Source of the DNA: Bacteroidia bacterium
GTDB lineage: Bacteria > Bacteroidota > Bacteroidia > B-17B0 > Aurantibacillaceae
Direction of reading: 5' to 3'
Assembly: GCA_018000995.1 (NCBI GenBank)
Contig: JAGNIU010000001.1
Location: 186,001 to 250,000, forward strand
Length of the DNA stretch: 64,000 nucleotides
A program made the translations under genes and the position numbers. Shown here one piece after another: positions 52,895 through 61,725 of the stretch (its first letter is position 1; every line of letters starts with the position of its first letter). The notes under the pieces were generated by a model, which saw nothing but the letters and a program-made list of their open reading frames with translations, was not told the origin of the DNA and made no database searches.

Positions 52895-54400
52895 ATGAAA
52901 GAATTTATTTTAAAATACAAATGGGTTCTGTTCATTATAATTGTTAGTGTAAACTTTCTTTTCAAGTTTTTATTTGTTGGCGATAATAGCTTGTGGCTCG
53001 ATGAATGTTACAGCGTTCAACTCGCTCATAAATCGGTTGGCGAAATAATTACAGTTGCTATGGTGGATGAACCTAATCCACCACTCTACGGTATAGCAAT
53101 GCATTATTGGATAAATATGTTTGGTGATTCGGAAGTAAGCGTTCGCTCTCTTTCAGTATTAGCAAGCGCTTTAGCAGCAGGAATTTTATTTCTGTTGTGT
53201 CTGCATTTCTTTAATTGGCAAAGTGCCGTTTTTGCTTCAATAGCCTATTTAACTTCAAACGAGCTATATTATTATGCCCAAGAAGCAAGAACCTATGCTC
53301 TCATTGTACTATGGGTGATTTTGTCTTATTATTTATTTCTATCGCTTATTAACCGACCAACACTTTTGAAAGCGATTTTATTTGCAATAGTAAATGCCTG
53401 TATATTTTATTCGCATTTTTTAGCGTGCTTTATTATTGTTGGCGAAATCATCCTCTTTCCTTTATTTGCATTTCAAAACAAAACCGAAATTAATACTAAT
53501 GGGAATAAGGTTCTTAGTTTGCAAATCAGAAAATCACTTTTGATTTATTTTATTTTATCAGGATTTATTCTCGTCGGCCTTCTTTTTCCTTGGAAAGATC
53601 GACTTGTGTTTTTATTGCTTGAAGGCGGTAAGGCCATGTGGTTAGCGAAACCCACTTACGCCGACTTCAAAAATTGCATCTACGATTTTTATAATAGTAA
53701 GGGCTTATATCAAGCTCACATTTACAGCGCATTACTTTTCATTGTTTTGCTATGTATAAAAAAATTCAGACACGAAGGTTTTAATTGGAAAATGTTGCTC
53801 TTTGCTTTAGTTGCGGGCCCCGGCTTATTATATTTAAATTATTTTCTGGCAGGATACACTCCAATATTTCTTAAGCGCTACGTTCTTTTCACTACACTTG
53901 GATTTATCCTCGCATATGCTTACCTGTTCTCGCTGCTTAATTTTAATTTCTATATAAAGCTTGCTCTATTTTTAACGCTTTCAATTTTTTCCTTTTCAAA
54001 AATGATTATTCCGCGCGAATCGTTAAATGATTATAATAAAGCGATACCACATCTTAAGAGTTTACAAAAAGACAACACGACATTAATCATTAATGATATG
54101 CAAGATCAATTCGCTTATTATTATGATAAAGAAATTTTCAGAATAGGGGCCTATCATTTAAAACATCAGGCCTTACGTAAAAACAATGTTTATACGCCAT
54201 TTACGCAAACGTGGCCCGAAGATGAAGATTTTTCAATGTATCATCATATTTACTACACAAGGTCGTTCTTTGGGTATTACGACCCGCAGGAAACTATTCC
54301 AAAAAGATTAGCGCTAAAATATAAACAGGCAGAGGATATTTCAGACTATAAAGGCATAAAAATTACACATTACATTAATCAGGACTACAAACCAAAATAG
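52895..54400 (+). CDS. Membrane glycosyltransferase, GT39/ArnT-like
   Basis: A 501-residue protein with about eleven helices. The first loop carries GDNSLWLDECYSVQLA and, further, DEPNPPLYGIAMHYW, both marks of GT-C enzymes (GT39/GT83) that use lipid-linked sugars. The region YYYAQEARTYALIVLW (about 130) is another typical block. A C-terminal soluble part (about 390-501) lies outside. It would add a sugar to a surface molecule from polyprenyl phosphate. It lies 32 bases after scoB and 31 before the mutase-like flavoprotein. Confidence 0.82.
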   Translation: MKEFILKYKWVLFIIIVSVNFLFKFLFVGDNSLWLDECYSVQLAHKSVGEIITVAMVDEPNPPLYGIAMHYWINMFGDSEVSVRSLSVLASALAAGILFLLCLHFFNWQSAVFASIAYLTSNELYYYAQEARTYALIVLWVILSYYLFLSLINRPTLLKAILFAIVNACIFYSHFLACFIIVGEIILFPLFAFQNKTEINTNGNKVLSLQIRKSLLIYFILSGFILVGLLFPWKDRLVFLLLEGGKAMWLAKPTYADFKNCIYDFYNSKGLYQAHIYSALLFIVLLCIKKFRHEGFNWKMLLFALVAGPGLLYLNYFLAGYTPIFLKRYVLFTTLGFILAYAYLFSLLNFNFYIKLALFLTLSIFSFSKMIIPRESLNDYNKAIPHLKSLQKDNTTLIINDMQDQFAYYYDKEIFRIGAYHLKHQALRKNNVYTPFTQTWPEDEDFSMYHHIYYTRSFFGYYDPQETIPKRLALKYKQAEDISDYKGIKITHYINQDYKPK

Positions 54401-54431
54401 ACCGTTACAGAAAATTAACTAAATTAGAACA

Positions 54432-55850
54432 ATGAAAGTAGCCGTAATAGGCGCGGGACCAGCCGGGATGACAGCCGGATATGAACTAGCGAAGAAAATA
54501 AACGAAATAGATTTATATGAGGCGAGTCCTTCTGTGGGAGGTATGTCAAAAACAATTGAACTTTGGAATCAAAAAGTTGATATTGGTCCGCACCGATTTT
54601 TTAGTAATGATACTCGCGTAAACGAATTATGGCTTGAAGTAGTTGGTAAAGATTATGAAATGGTAGATCGTTTAACACGCATTTACTATAACAAAAAGTT
54701 TTTTCATTATCCCATAAAAGCATTTAACGCTTTAATGAATCTCGGAATATTTAAAGCAATTACCTGTATTATTTATTACGGCATCGAAAAAATTTCTCCA
54801 ACAAAAGACATCAGTACATTTGAAGGATGGGTTACCAATCGTTTTGGGAAAAAATTATATCAGGTATTTTTTAAAACCTACACCGAAAAGTTATGGGGAA
54901 TACCTTGTAATGTTTTGGATGCAGACTTCGCTGCACAACGTATTAAAAAATTCAGTTTAGGAGAAGCCATTAAAACCGCATTGTTTGGCAATAGCGGTAA
55001 ACACAAAACTTTAGTTGATCAATTTGCGTATCCACATGGCGGCACAGGAATGGTTTATGAACGCATGGCCGCATTTATTAAAAGCAAAGGCGGAAACGTA
55101 AATTTAAAAAGTCCCGTAAAAAAAGTAATTACAAAAAACGGCGTGGCTTGTGCTTTGGAATTAGAAGATGGAACTATAAAAGAATACGATCATATTATTT
55201 CTTCAATGCCATTATCGCTTATGGTTACGCGTTTGCCAGAAGTGCCTGATACTATTAAACAAGCAGCAAACAGTTTGAAATTCAGAAATACTATTATTGT
55301 TTATTTAAATGTTCAAGCCGTAAATTTATTTCCTGATAACTGGTTGTATGTACATAGCAATGATTTAGAAATGGGTCGTTTAACTAATTTCAGAAATTGG
55401 GTGCCAAGTTTATATGGAAATGAAAAAAGTACTATTTGTGCTTTAGAATATTGGTGTTATGATGAAGATGAAATTTGGACAAGAGATGAAAACAAATTGA
55501 TTGAATTAGGAAAAGAAGAACTTCGTAAAACCGGCTTAATTGGTTCTGCAGAAATAAGCGCCGGTCATGTTTACAAAATACCACGTTGTTATCCTGTTTA
55601 TAGTACCGGTTATAAAGATACTTTAAAACCTATTGAAGACTATTTGAGTGAGATAAAAAATTTACACGTGATTGGACGTTACGGCGCTTTCAAATACAAT
55701 AATCAAGACCATAGTATTTTAATGGGAGTACTTGCTGCAAAAAACATTCTCGACGGAACCAAACATAATTTATGGGAGATAAATACGGATTACGAAAACT
55801 ATCAGGAAAGCAGCGTAATTACTAAAACAGGTTTACAGAAAAGTAATTAA
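54432..55850 (+). CDS. FAD-dependent oxidoreductase, UDP-galactopyranose mutase-like
   Basis: A 472-residue flavoprotein. VAVIGAGPAGMTAGYELAKK is the FAD motif, followed by SVGGMSKTIE, the GPHRFFSND block of UDP-galactopyranose mutase-like enzymes and GRYGAFKYNNQDHSILMG at the C-terminus. The central region (TFEGWVTNRFGKKLYQVFFKTYTEKLWG) also fits this group. True Glf enzymes are about 370 residues; this one belongs to the longer amine-oxidase-like branch whose reaction is not settled. In a surface-glycan operon a role in making furanose sugars is likely, but not proven. Confidence 0.75.
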   Translation: MKVAVIGAGPAGMTAGYELAKKINEIDLYEASPSVGGMSKTIELWNQKVDIGPHRFFSNDTRVNELWLEVVGKDYEMVDRLTRIYYNKKFFHYPIKAFNALMNLGIFKAITCIIYYGIEKISPTKDISTFEGWVTNRFGKKLYQVFFKTYTEKLWGIPCNVLDADFAAQRIKKFSLGEAIKTALFGNSGKHKTLVDQFAYPHGGTGMVYERMAAFIKSKGGNVNLKSPVKKVITKNGVACALELEDGTIKEYDHIISSMPLSLMVTRLPEVPDTIKQAANSLKFRNTIIVYLNVQAVNLFPDNWLYVHSNDLEMGRLTNFRNWVPSLYGNEKSTICALEYWCYDEDEIWTRDENKLIELGKEELRKTGLIGSAEISAGHVYKIPRCYPVYSTGYKDTLKPIEDYLSEIKNLHVIGRYGAFKYNNQDHSILMGVLAAKNILDGTKHNLWEINTDYENYQESSVITKTGLQKSN

Positions 55851-55858
55851 TTTAAAGC

Positions 55859-56902
55859 ATGGGCATTTTAAGATTTTTACTGGCGCTCTCAGTTATAGCC
55901 TCTCATGCTACCGGGATTGGAATTCCATTTCCGGGAGAAAAGCCCTACCCCATGTGGGCCATGCAATTAATTGATGGCAGGCAAGCTGTAGCTCTATTTT
56001 TTATTATTTCCGGCTTTTATATGGCCATGGTTTTAAACACAAAATATCAGAATAATACTTTACGTTTTTATGGTAACCGCTTCCTTAGACTGTGGCCTAC
56101 ATATATTGTTGTTCTAATTCTGGCTTGCACTTTTACTGATTTAGGTACAAATATTTTAAATGCTGTTAAGGATTGTGGTTTAAGCGTTAAGGCTTATGTT
56201 TGGCTTAGCAACATTTTTATTTTTGGAACCGATTCGTTTTGGCTATTAAGTCTTGATAATTGTGATCTTCATTATTATCCGGCTTTTCTTAATGACACTT
56301 CTAATGGCTACCGCTTGTTGGTTAATCAACCATCATTTAGTATCAGTATGGAAATGGTTTTTTATTTAATGGCTCCTTTTATCTTAAAATCACTAAAACG
56401 CATTTGGATATATTTTGTAATTGGTGTTTTGTATTACTTTTATTTTATTCTTTCAGGTCATTTTAATATTATTTACCAATATCATTTACTGCCGTCTAGT
56501 TTTATTTATTTTGCATTAGGCGCACTGGCTTGGCATTATTCAAAAAATATAAATTTCGAGTTAACCGACAAAAAAGTAATTCTGGTCTTTTTGGTTTGTC
56601 TTGCATTAATGTTCTCCTATACTCTATTTCCAATGATTATTATTTTACCATTTGCTATAATGGTTCCTAAATTATTCAGTATAACTAAACATAGTAAGGC
56701 CGATCGTTTAATTGGAGAGCTTTCTTATCCCTTGTACATCGTTCACTATCCTGTACTATATTATTTATGGGGACAAGGCGTTGCAGGCAATCATATCGGA
56801 CTATATTGCTTTTTGGCAACATTAGTCATTTCTGTAATCATACATTTTATAATTGAACGGCCGATTGATTTGTGGAGACAAAAATTAGCTTTAGGTAGCT
56901 AA
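55859..56902 (+). CDS. Acyltransferase family 3 (OafA/YrhL-like)
   Basis: A 347-residue membrane protein with about ten helices. The motif at the start, GILRFLLALSVIASHATG, holds the histidine typical of the family; then GRQAVALFFIISGFYMAMVL and NRFLRLWPTYIVVL follow, which match the FFxxSGF and RxxRIxP motifs. Members move acetyl or other acyl groups onto sugars. No SGNH domain is attached. It ends the plus-strand run and converges with the AlgX-like gene, with only two bases between the stop codons. Confidence 0.88.
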   Translation: MGILRFLLALSVIASHATGIGIPFPGEKPYPMWAMQLIDGRQAVALFFIISGFYMAMVLNTKYQNNTLRFYGNRFLRLWPTYIVVLILACTFTDLGTNILNAVKDCGLSVKAYVWLSNIFIFGTDSFWLLSLDNCDLHYYPAFLNDTSNGYRLLVNQPSFSISMEMVFYLMAPFILKSLKRIWIYFVIGVLYYFYFILSGHFNIIYQYHLLPSSFIYFALGALAWHYSKNINFELTDKKVILVFLVCLALMFSYTLFPMIIILPFAIMVPKLFSITKHSKADRLIGELSYPLYIVHYPVLYYLWGQGVAGNHIGLYCFLATLVISVIIHFIIERPIDLWRQKLALGS

Positions 56903-56904
56903 AC

Positions 56905-58188
56905 TTATTTTTTCTGATTCTCTAATCCAACTGCATAATTAGCGTCTTGTTGTATTTGCAAGTCCACATTTTTATTACTTTGTTTAGCTTTATCTTTTAT
57001 CTGTTGAAGCCACACCGAATCATTCTTTATTTTATCTATATAATAAATTAATCTTGCGCCGCTAGGTGTGCAGAATGCTTGCCAAGCCTGTTCAATAAAT
57101 CCCCATCCCAAATTACCAAGATTAGTTTCTGTAGCAATTAATGTAATTACGTCATGTTTTCTTATTTCAGATACCAAACTAAGGTCGCCAACAGATTTCC
57201 ACGCATTAGGTCCATTTGAAGAAATAGAACCATTATAATACCAAAACGAGTGCTCGTCAAAAGCTTCTACCGGCACTTCACTTTCTAATACTACAAAATA
57301 AAAACTGTCACCTATAGTTAGCAGTTTCAATTTTTGCTTATTAACTCGGTTAAATCTAAGTTTAGGATAAGCCATCAAATTATTTTTAACGGGCCAAATT
57401 AAATTTAAGGTGCTGTTCAAATCTGCATCTGCTCCTCTTGCCTTTTTACTTTGTTCTATTTTTGAGAATTTAATATCCGGCAAATCCACACCTCTTAATT
57501 TTTCGATATATTTCACCATAGAATCAGCGGCAATAGCTCCTCCATAATTACTCCAGTGAATTCCACATTTTGTAAATAACGGATATTTCGAAGTTTCTTT
57601 TTTCTGTAAAAATGCTGCATTAAAATCTATATAATTAATTTTTGTGCCCGACAATGACTTAATGTAGTGTTGATAATCTGATTCGTGCGCAGGAGTTAAA
57701 TCGTACCAAGAAGGGGCTAGTTCCTTATAAAAAGCACCTCTGCTTGGTGCAAATATTAAAATAAGAGACTTGTTCATTTTAGTCAAAGTGTCGTTCAATT
57801 GTTTTAACATGTTTACTGTCGAATCAATCTTAGATGGCCGTTCATGATTTTTGCCAAGGTGGTAATCTATATGCGTAGTTGCAATTAAATAACCTTGTTT
57901 GCCAACTTCAATATCATAAGAATGACATTTATCAAACAAGGAAAAATCTATTTGATTTCTCAGTCTTACAAGGTCTTGATGAAATCCCACAGTATCATTC
58001 AGATATTGCTCATATTGCTTCTGGTAATCACCATTAAACCATGAAGAATCACTTAACTCAGGCTTAGCATGTGGCACGAAAGCTCCCTTCAGACCTCCAC
58101 TTTCTACTAAATGAAATACCATTTGAAAAAGAGGCAACCACATCACCAAAAGTAATGTCCAAAAACAAATATGTTTTGCTTTGCTCAA
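56905..58188 (-). CDS. AlgX/AlgJ-like SGNH protein, partner of MBOAT system 2
   Basis: A 427-residue protein with one N-terminal helix (about 8-28), then an extracytoplasmic domain of the AlgJ/AlgX (DHHW) type. Possible catalytic parts: IATTHIDYHLG near 105-115, IFAPSRGAFYKELAPSWYD, GIHWSNYGGAIAADSM with the histidine, and LLTIGDSFYFV with the SGNH serine. Such proteins carry out the last step of O-acetylation of exported polysaccharide. The gene starts flush with the stop of the MBOAT gene upstream, which confirms the pairing. Confidence 0.82.
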   Translation of the reverse strand: MSKAKHICFWTLLLVMWLPLFQMVFHLVESGGLKGAFVPHAKPELSDSSWFNGDYQKQYEQYLNDTVGFHQDLVRLRNQIDFSLFDKCHSYDIEVGKQGYLIATTHIDYHLGKNHERPSKIDSTVNMLKQLNDTLTKMNKSLILIFAPSRGAFYKELAPSWYDLTPAHESDYQHYIKSLSGTKINYIDFNAAFLQKKETSKYPLFTKCGIHWSNYGGAIAADSMVKYIEKLRGVDLPDIKFSKIEQSKKARGADADLNSTLNLIWPVKNNLMAYPKLRFNRVNKQKLKLLTIGDSFYFVVLESEVPVEAFDEHSFWYYNGSISSNGPNAWKSVGDLSLVSEIRKHDVITLIATETNLGNLGWGFIEQAWQAFCTPSGARLIYYIDKIKNDSVWLQQIKDKAKQSNKNVDLQIQQDANYAVGLENQKK

Positions 58189-59613
58189 TTAAAATCTAAA
58201 ATAAATAAAAGGATTAAAGTCGGATGCTACAATATAACCAGAACACAAGATAAATAATATTAAACACGCGAAGCATTTCAATACAAGTGTGGAGTTTGTT
58301 GTTCCGAATAATATTTTCTCCTGAAACAACTCCGCTTTTTTGAACGACCACATAAAAATGAAAACAATAGCCATTATTGAAACGCAGATAGCTTTATAAT
58401 CAAATCGAACCGGCATGTGTGAAAAATCGAACGCAAATAATTTTCCAACAAACTGATTGGCTGTACTCAAATCTTCTACTCTAAAATAAATCCAACCAAT
58501 ATTGACAATGAAAAAACAAATGATGATACTAACGGCCTTTCCTAATTTTTCATAAACTCTAAGGAGGAACATTCTTTCCAATACCAAAAACAAACCATGA
58601 TAAGCACCCCATAACACAAAATTCCACGAAGCGCCATGCCATAAGCCGGAAGCCAAAAAAACAAGCCATAGATTCAAATACAATCTGTAATTTGATTTTA
58701 CTTGATTACCTCCTAAAGGAATGTATAAATAATTTTTCATCCAGGCTCCCAATGAAATGTGCCAGCGACGCCAGAATTCAGTTATGCTTTGCGAGATGTA
58801 TGGATTATTAAAGTTCTCCGGAAATTTAAAACCGAACATCAAAGCCAAACCAATTGCCATATCTGAATACCCCGAGAAATCAAAATAAATCTGAAACGTA
58901 TAACATAACATCGCTACCCAAGCCATAGAACTGTTCACTTGTTCTATTGGTAAATTATAAGCATTGTCGGCTACTTCTCCCAATACATTTGCAATCAATA
59001 TTTTTTTAGACAGCCCTATTACAAATCTGAAAAAACCATTTATTTTATTGTCGATATTGTCACTCGAAAAACGGCCCTTAATTTGATCCGCAATATCATG
59101 ATAACGGATAATTGGTCCGGCAATTAGTTTCGGGAACAGAATAATATACAATTGATACTCCCAGAAATTCTTTAACGGCGCATGCACTCTTCGGTAAACA
59201 TCGATTACATAAGTTAAGGACTCGAAAGTGTAGAAAGAAATACCAATAGGCAAAACCAATTTTAGCCATACAATTTCTTTTACACCAACACCGGCCAGAA
59301 TTACATTTATGTTTTCGATAAAGAAATTACAATACTTAAAATAGAATAAGAGGCCGAGATTAATGGATAAGGATAAAATCAAAAACAGATTTCGTTTAAA
59401 CTTAGTTTCTGAACTATGTAATAATCTAACGAAGAAATAATCTACAAAAGTTGTTCCTAAAATAACAAATATAAATTTCGGCGCACCCCATGCATAAAAG
59501 AAAATACTGGAAATTAAGAGTACAATATTTTTAAATTGCTTAGGCACCAGAAAGTAAACCGACAAAACTATTGGCAGAAATATAAAGAGGAATATGGAGG
59601 AGCTGAATACCAT
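58189..59613 (-). CDS. MBOAT O-acyltransferase (AlgI-like), system 2
   Basis: A 474-residue multi-pass acyltransferase. VFSSSIFLFIFLPIVLSVYFLVP is the usual family start; PIGISFYTFESLTYVIDVYRR, LFPKLIAGPIIRYHDIADQI, FWRRWHISLGAWMKNYLYIPLGG and the catalytic histidine in SGLWHGASWNFVLWG are all present. It is a second copy next to, but clearly different from, the one at 49233-50642 and belongs to an operon with a UbiA-like enzyme. It should transfer an acyl group over the membrane to the AlgX-like partner downstream. Confidence 0.93.
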   Translation of the reverse strand: MVFSSSIFLFIFLPIVLSVYFLVPKQFKNIVLLISSIFFYAWGAPKFIFVILGTTFVDYFFVRLLHSSETKFKRNLFLILSLSINLGLLFYFKYCNFFIENINVILAGVGVKEIVWLKLVLPIGISFYTFESLTYVIDVYRRVHAPLKNFWEYQLYIILFPKLIAGPIIRYHDIADQIKGRFSSDNIDNKINGFFRFVIGLSKKILIANVLGEVADNAYNLPIEQVNSSMAWVAMLCYTFQIYFDFSGYSDMAIGLALMFGFKFPENFNNPYISQSITEFWRRWHISLGAWMKNYLYIPLGGNQVKSNYRLYLNLWLVFLASGLWHGASWNFVLWGAYHGLFLVLERMFLLRVYEKLGKAVSIIICFFIVNIGWIYFRVEDLSTANQFVGKLFAFDFSHMPVRFDYKAICVSIMAIVFIFMWSFKKAELFQEKILFGTTNSTLVLKCFACLILFILCSGYIVASDFNPFIYFRF

Positions 59614-59616
59614 TTC

Positions 59617-60213
59617 TTATCCGTTCTTTACTAAATGAGTTTCGTTTGCTAAATCAAACATTGCTTTATCCCCGCTACTATTTCCATAAGCGATGATTTT
59701 AGAGTAGTCTGACAAATTATATTTTTGCTTAATACGCACAGCTTTTTCAGCGCGATTACAATTTGGTGTTTCTAATTTTCCCGTGGAAATGCCGTTGATA
59801 AAATTCAGCTCTGTACACAAATATTCAATACCGTGTTTTTTACAGAAAGGCTCTATCCAAATATCTAATGAGGCAGATACAATACAAACATCACTTCCCT
59901 CCATTTTTGCTTTTGCTAATTTTTGTATAAGGGAGGTGTTAAACTCTTCAAGTTTTATTAAGTTTTGAATAAAAGATTCGCCCTTTGCCCTTAATACATC
60001 CTTACTTTGTCCCATAAAATAAAAAGAAATCATTTTTTCTTTAAGTGTGTCACCGCTCAGTACTTTTATAAAAAACAAAAAAATCAAAGGTGAAAAGATG
60101 ATAAATCCCATTATCCCCTTAAAATAACCTTGCGAGAAAAAGATGAATTGGGGGAATGTATCACTTTTGGTGAGTGTTCCATCAAAATCAAATAATACAA
60201 GCGTTTTACTCAT
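59617..60213 (-). CDS. HAD-IB family phosphatase
   Basis: A 198-residue HAD enzyme from the ATG at 60213, two bases after the methyltransferase stop; a TTG five codons earlier would overlap it. The nucleophile motif is LVLFDFDGTLTKSDTF, motif II is VCIVSASLDIW, and motif III/IV is KIIAYGNSSGDKAMFDLA. It belongs to the phosphoserine phosphatase-like branch with a helical cap (about 20-85) that includes a hydrophobic segment (GIMGFIIFSPLIFLFFIKVL). Position next to a decaprenyl-phosphate phosphoribosyltransferase-like gene suggests it may dephosphorylate a polyprenyl-phosphoribose 5-phosphate. Confidence 0.85.
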   Translation of the reverse strand: MSKTLVLFDFDGTLTKSDTFPQFIFFSQGYFKGIMGFIIFSPLIFLFFIKVLSGDTLKEKMISFYFMGQSKDVLRAKGESFIQNLIKLEEFNTSLIQKLAKAKMEGSDVCIVSASLDIWIEPFCKKHGIEYLCTELNFINGISTGKLETPNCNRAEKAVRIKQKYNLSDYSKIIAYGNSSGDKAMFDLANETHLVKNG

Positions 60214-60215
60214 TC

Positions 60216-60857
60216 TTATTTCTGACAAATAACAAAGTAGTGGGCGTAAACAAAAACTGTTTTCTTGAAGCTATTAGTGATTTTAAAACCTGCAGTACTT
60301 AACATGTCTTTTGCTTTCGTGAAAGAAATTTCTTTTCCAATCTCTCCAGCAAAAACCATATCGTGCATTTTATTGCAAACTACAAGCGGAGAACCGCCAT
60401 CAATATCTTTAAAAATTAAAACAGCGCCCGGTTTCATTTTTTGTTGCAACTGTTGCATGAATGCGATTTGCTGGGCCGGAGGAATATGATGAAACACATC
60501 TATCATATATACCAAATCGTAATCCTTTATTTCATCAGGTATAACTTTACCATCAAACACCGAAAACTTAATTTCCTTTTTATCGCGAAACTCCTCATTA
60601 ACTTCATTAGCGTTATTTACTAAGCGTTCGTTAATCTCAATTCCCATTATTTTTTCGACCCCGGTGTATTTTGCAATTAAGGCGCAAAATTGTCCTGAGC
60701 CACAACCAATATCAAATACGGATTTTTTGTCTTTAGCAAACTCAATTAAATCTATAAACGGACAAATAATCGGTCTGTACTTTATTTTTAATCTATCTAC
60801 AAATCCGGCATTAGTTGTTTTAGCCGTTAAAAATTTTATGATGTCGGAATTAGTCAT
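60216..60857 (-). CDS. Class I SAM-dependent methyltransferase
   Basis: A 213-residue methyltransferase with SAM motif VFDIGCGSGQFCALIAKYTGVEKIMGIEIN, an acidic motif DYDLVYMIDVFHHIPPAQQ, and KPGAVLIFKDIDGGSP after the fourth strand. It resembles methyltransferases of small or lipid-linked substrates. No membrane segment. It lies one base after the UbiA gene and two bases before the HAD gene, so it takes part in the same pathway, perhaps modifying a sugar or polyprenyl intermediate. Confidence 0.85.
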   Translation of the reverse strand: MTNSDIIKFLTAKTTNAGFVDRLKIKYRPIICPFIDLIEFAKDKKSVFDIGCGSGQFCALIAKYTGVEKIMGIEINERLVNNANEVNEEFRDKKEIKFSVFDGKVIPDEIKDYDLVYMIDVFHHIPPAQQIAFMQQLQQKMKPGAVLIFKDIDGGSPLVVCNKMHDMVFAGEIGKEISFTKAKDMLSTAGFKITNSFKKTVFVYAHYFVICQK

Positions 60858-60858
60858 T

Positions 60859-61725
60859 TTATTTTGTATAAATAATTACAGCGAAAAAAATCATCCATAA
60901 TAGTATGGTAATTTGAAGGAAGCCGTCCCTCATTAATACTTTTGTTGGGGAGCCGCTATTTTTTTCAACCAAAGTAATTTGCAAATAGCGAAGAATGCCC
61001 ATAATCACAAACAGTGTAGAAATATACGCATGCTTGTTTTGAAAACGTAAAGTAATCTCAGGAGAAGTGATGTATAACAAATACGACACCACTAAAATAC
61101 CGCAAAGAATACTGATGGCTGATGAAATAAATTCCAGATTATATCCCGATACTGATTTCCGCATCTTTTCACCTGTCTCCATTTCCAATAATACATCATC
61201 ACGACGTTTAGCAAAAGCAATAAAGAGTGCTACTAAAAAAGTCATGATATACAACCAATGCGAAATTTCAATTCCGGTCACTGCGCCACCCGCTGTAACG
61301 CGCAAAACAAACCCTATCGCGATAATAAAAATATCAATTAAAGAAACTTTCTTTAAGCCAAATGAATAAATAAGGTTCATCACAAAATAAACACTAATTA
61401 CAATTCCAAGATTTGTGCCTATACCAAATGCCAAAATAAAGGAAGCGATGGAAAGAAAACAAAATAAAGTTACAGCTGATGCTTTTGAAATTGTGCCGGC
61501 TGCCAAAGGACGTAATCTTTTTGTTGGATGTAACCTGTCTTTTTCAATATCGTTATAATCATTGATTATATAAATACTACTTGCGTTTAAACTAAATGCT
61601 AAAAAAGCTAATGCACAGTAAGACAATTTATCCAAATCCAATAAATGGCCTGAAAAAAACAATGGCGCAAAGATGAAAAAATTCTTAAGCCATTGCTGAA
61701 CGCGTATAAGTTGTATGTGCTTCAT
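60859..61725 (-). CDS. UbiA-family decaprenyl-phosphate phosphoribosyltransferase-like
   Basis: A 288-residue membrane prenyltransferase with about nine helices. The catalytic aspartate motif is NDYNDIEKD (55-63), followed by HPTKRLRPLAAG, exactly the pattern of decaprenyl-phosphate phosphoribosyltransferase (mycobacterial Rv3806c). The second site is FAKRRDDVLLE, with K/R and D near residue 168. The family attaches phosphoribose to polyprenyl phosphate, the first step of decaprenyl-phosphoryl-arabinose formation. Its neighbours (HAD phosphatase, methyltransferase, membrane glycosyltransferase-like protein) fit that pathway, which would supply a pentose for a surface polymer. Product not proven. 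Confidence 0.82.
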   Translation of the reverse strand: MKHIQLIRVQQWLKNFFIFAPLFFSGHLLDLDKLSYCALAFLAFSLNASSIYIINDYNDIEKDRLHPTKRLRPLAAGTISKASAVTLFCFLSIASFILAFGIGTNLGIVISVYFVMNLIYSFGLKKVSLIDIFIIAIGFVLRVTAGGAVTGIEISHWLYIMTFLVALFIAFAKRRDDVLLEMETGEKMRKSVSGYNLEFISSAISILCGILVVSYLLYITSPEITLRFQNKHAYISTLFVIMGILRYLQITLVEKNSGSPTKVLMRDGFLQITILLWMIFFAVIIYTK

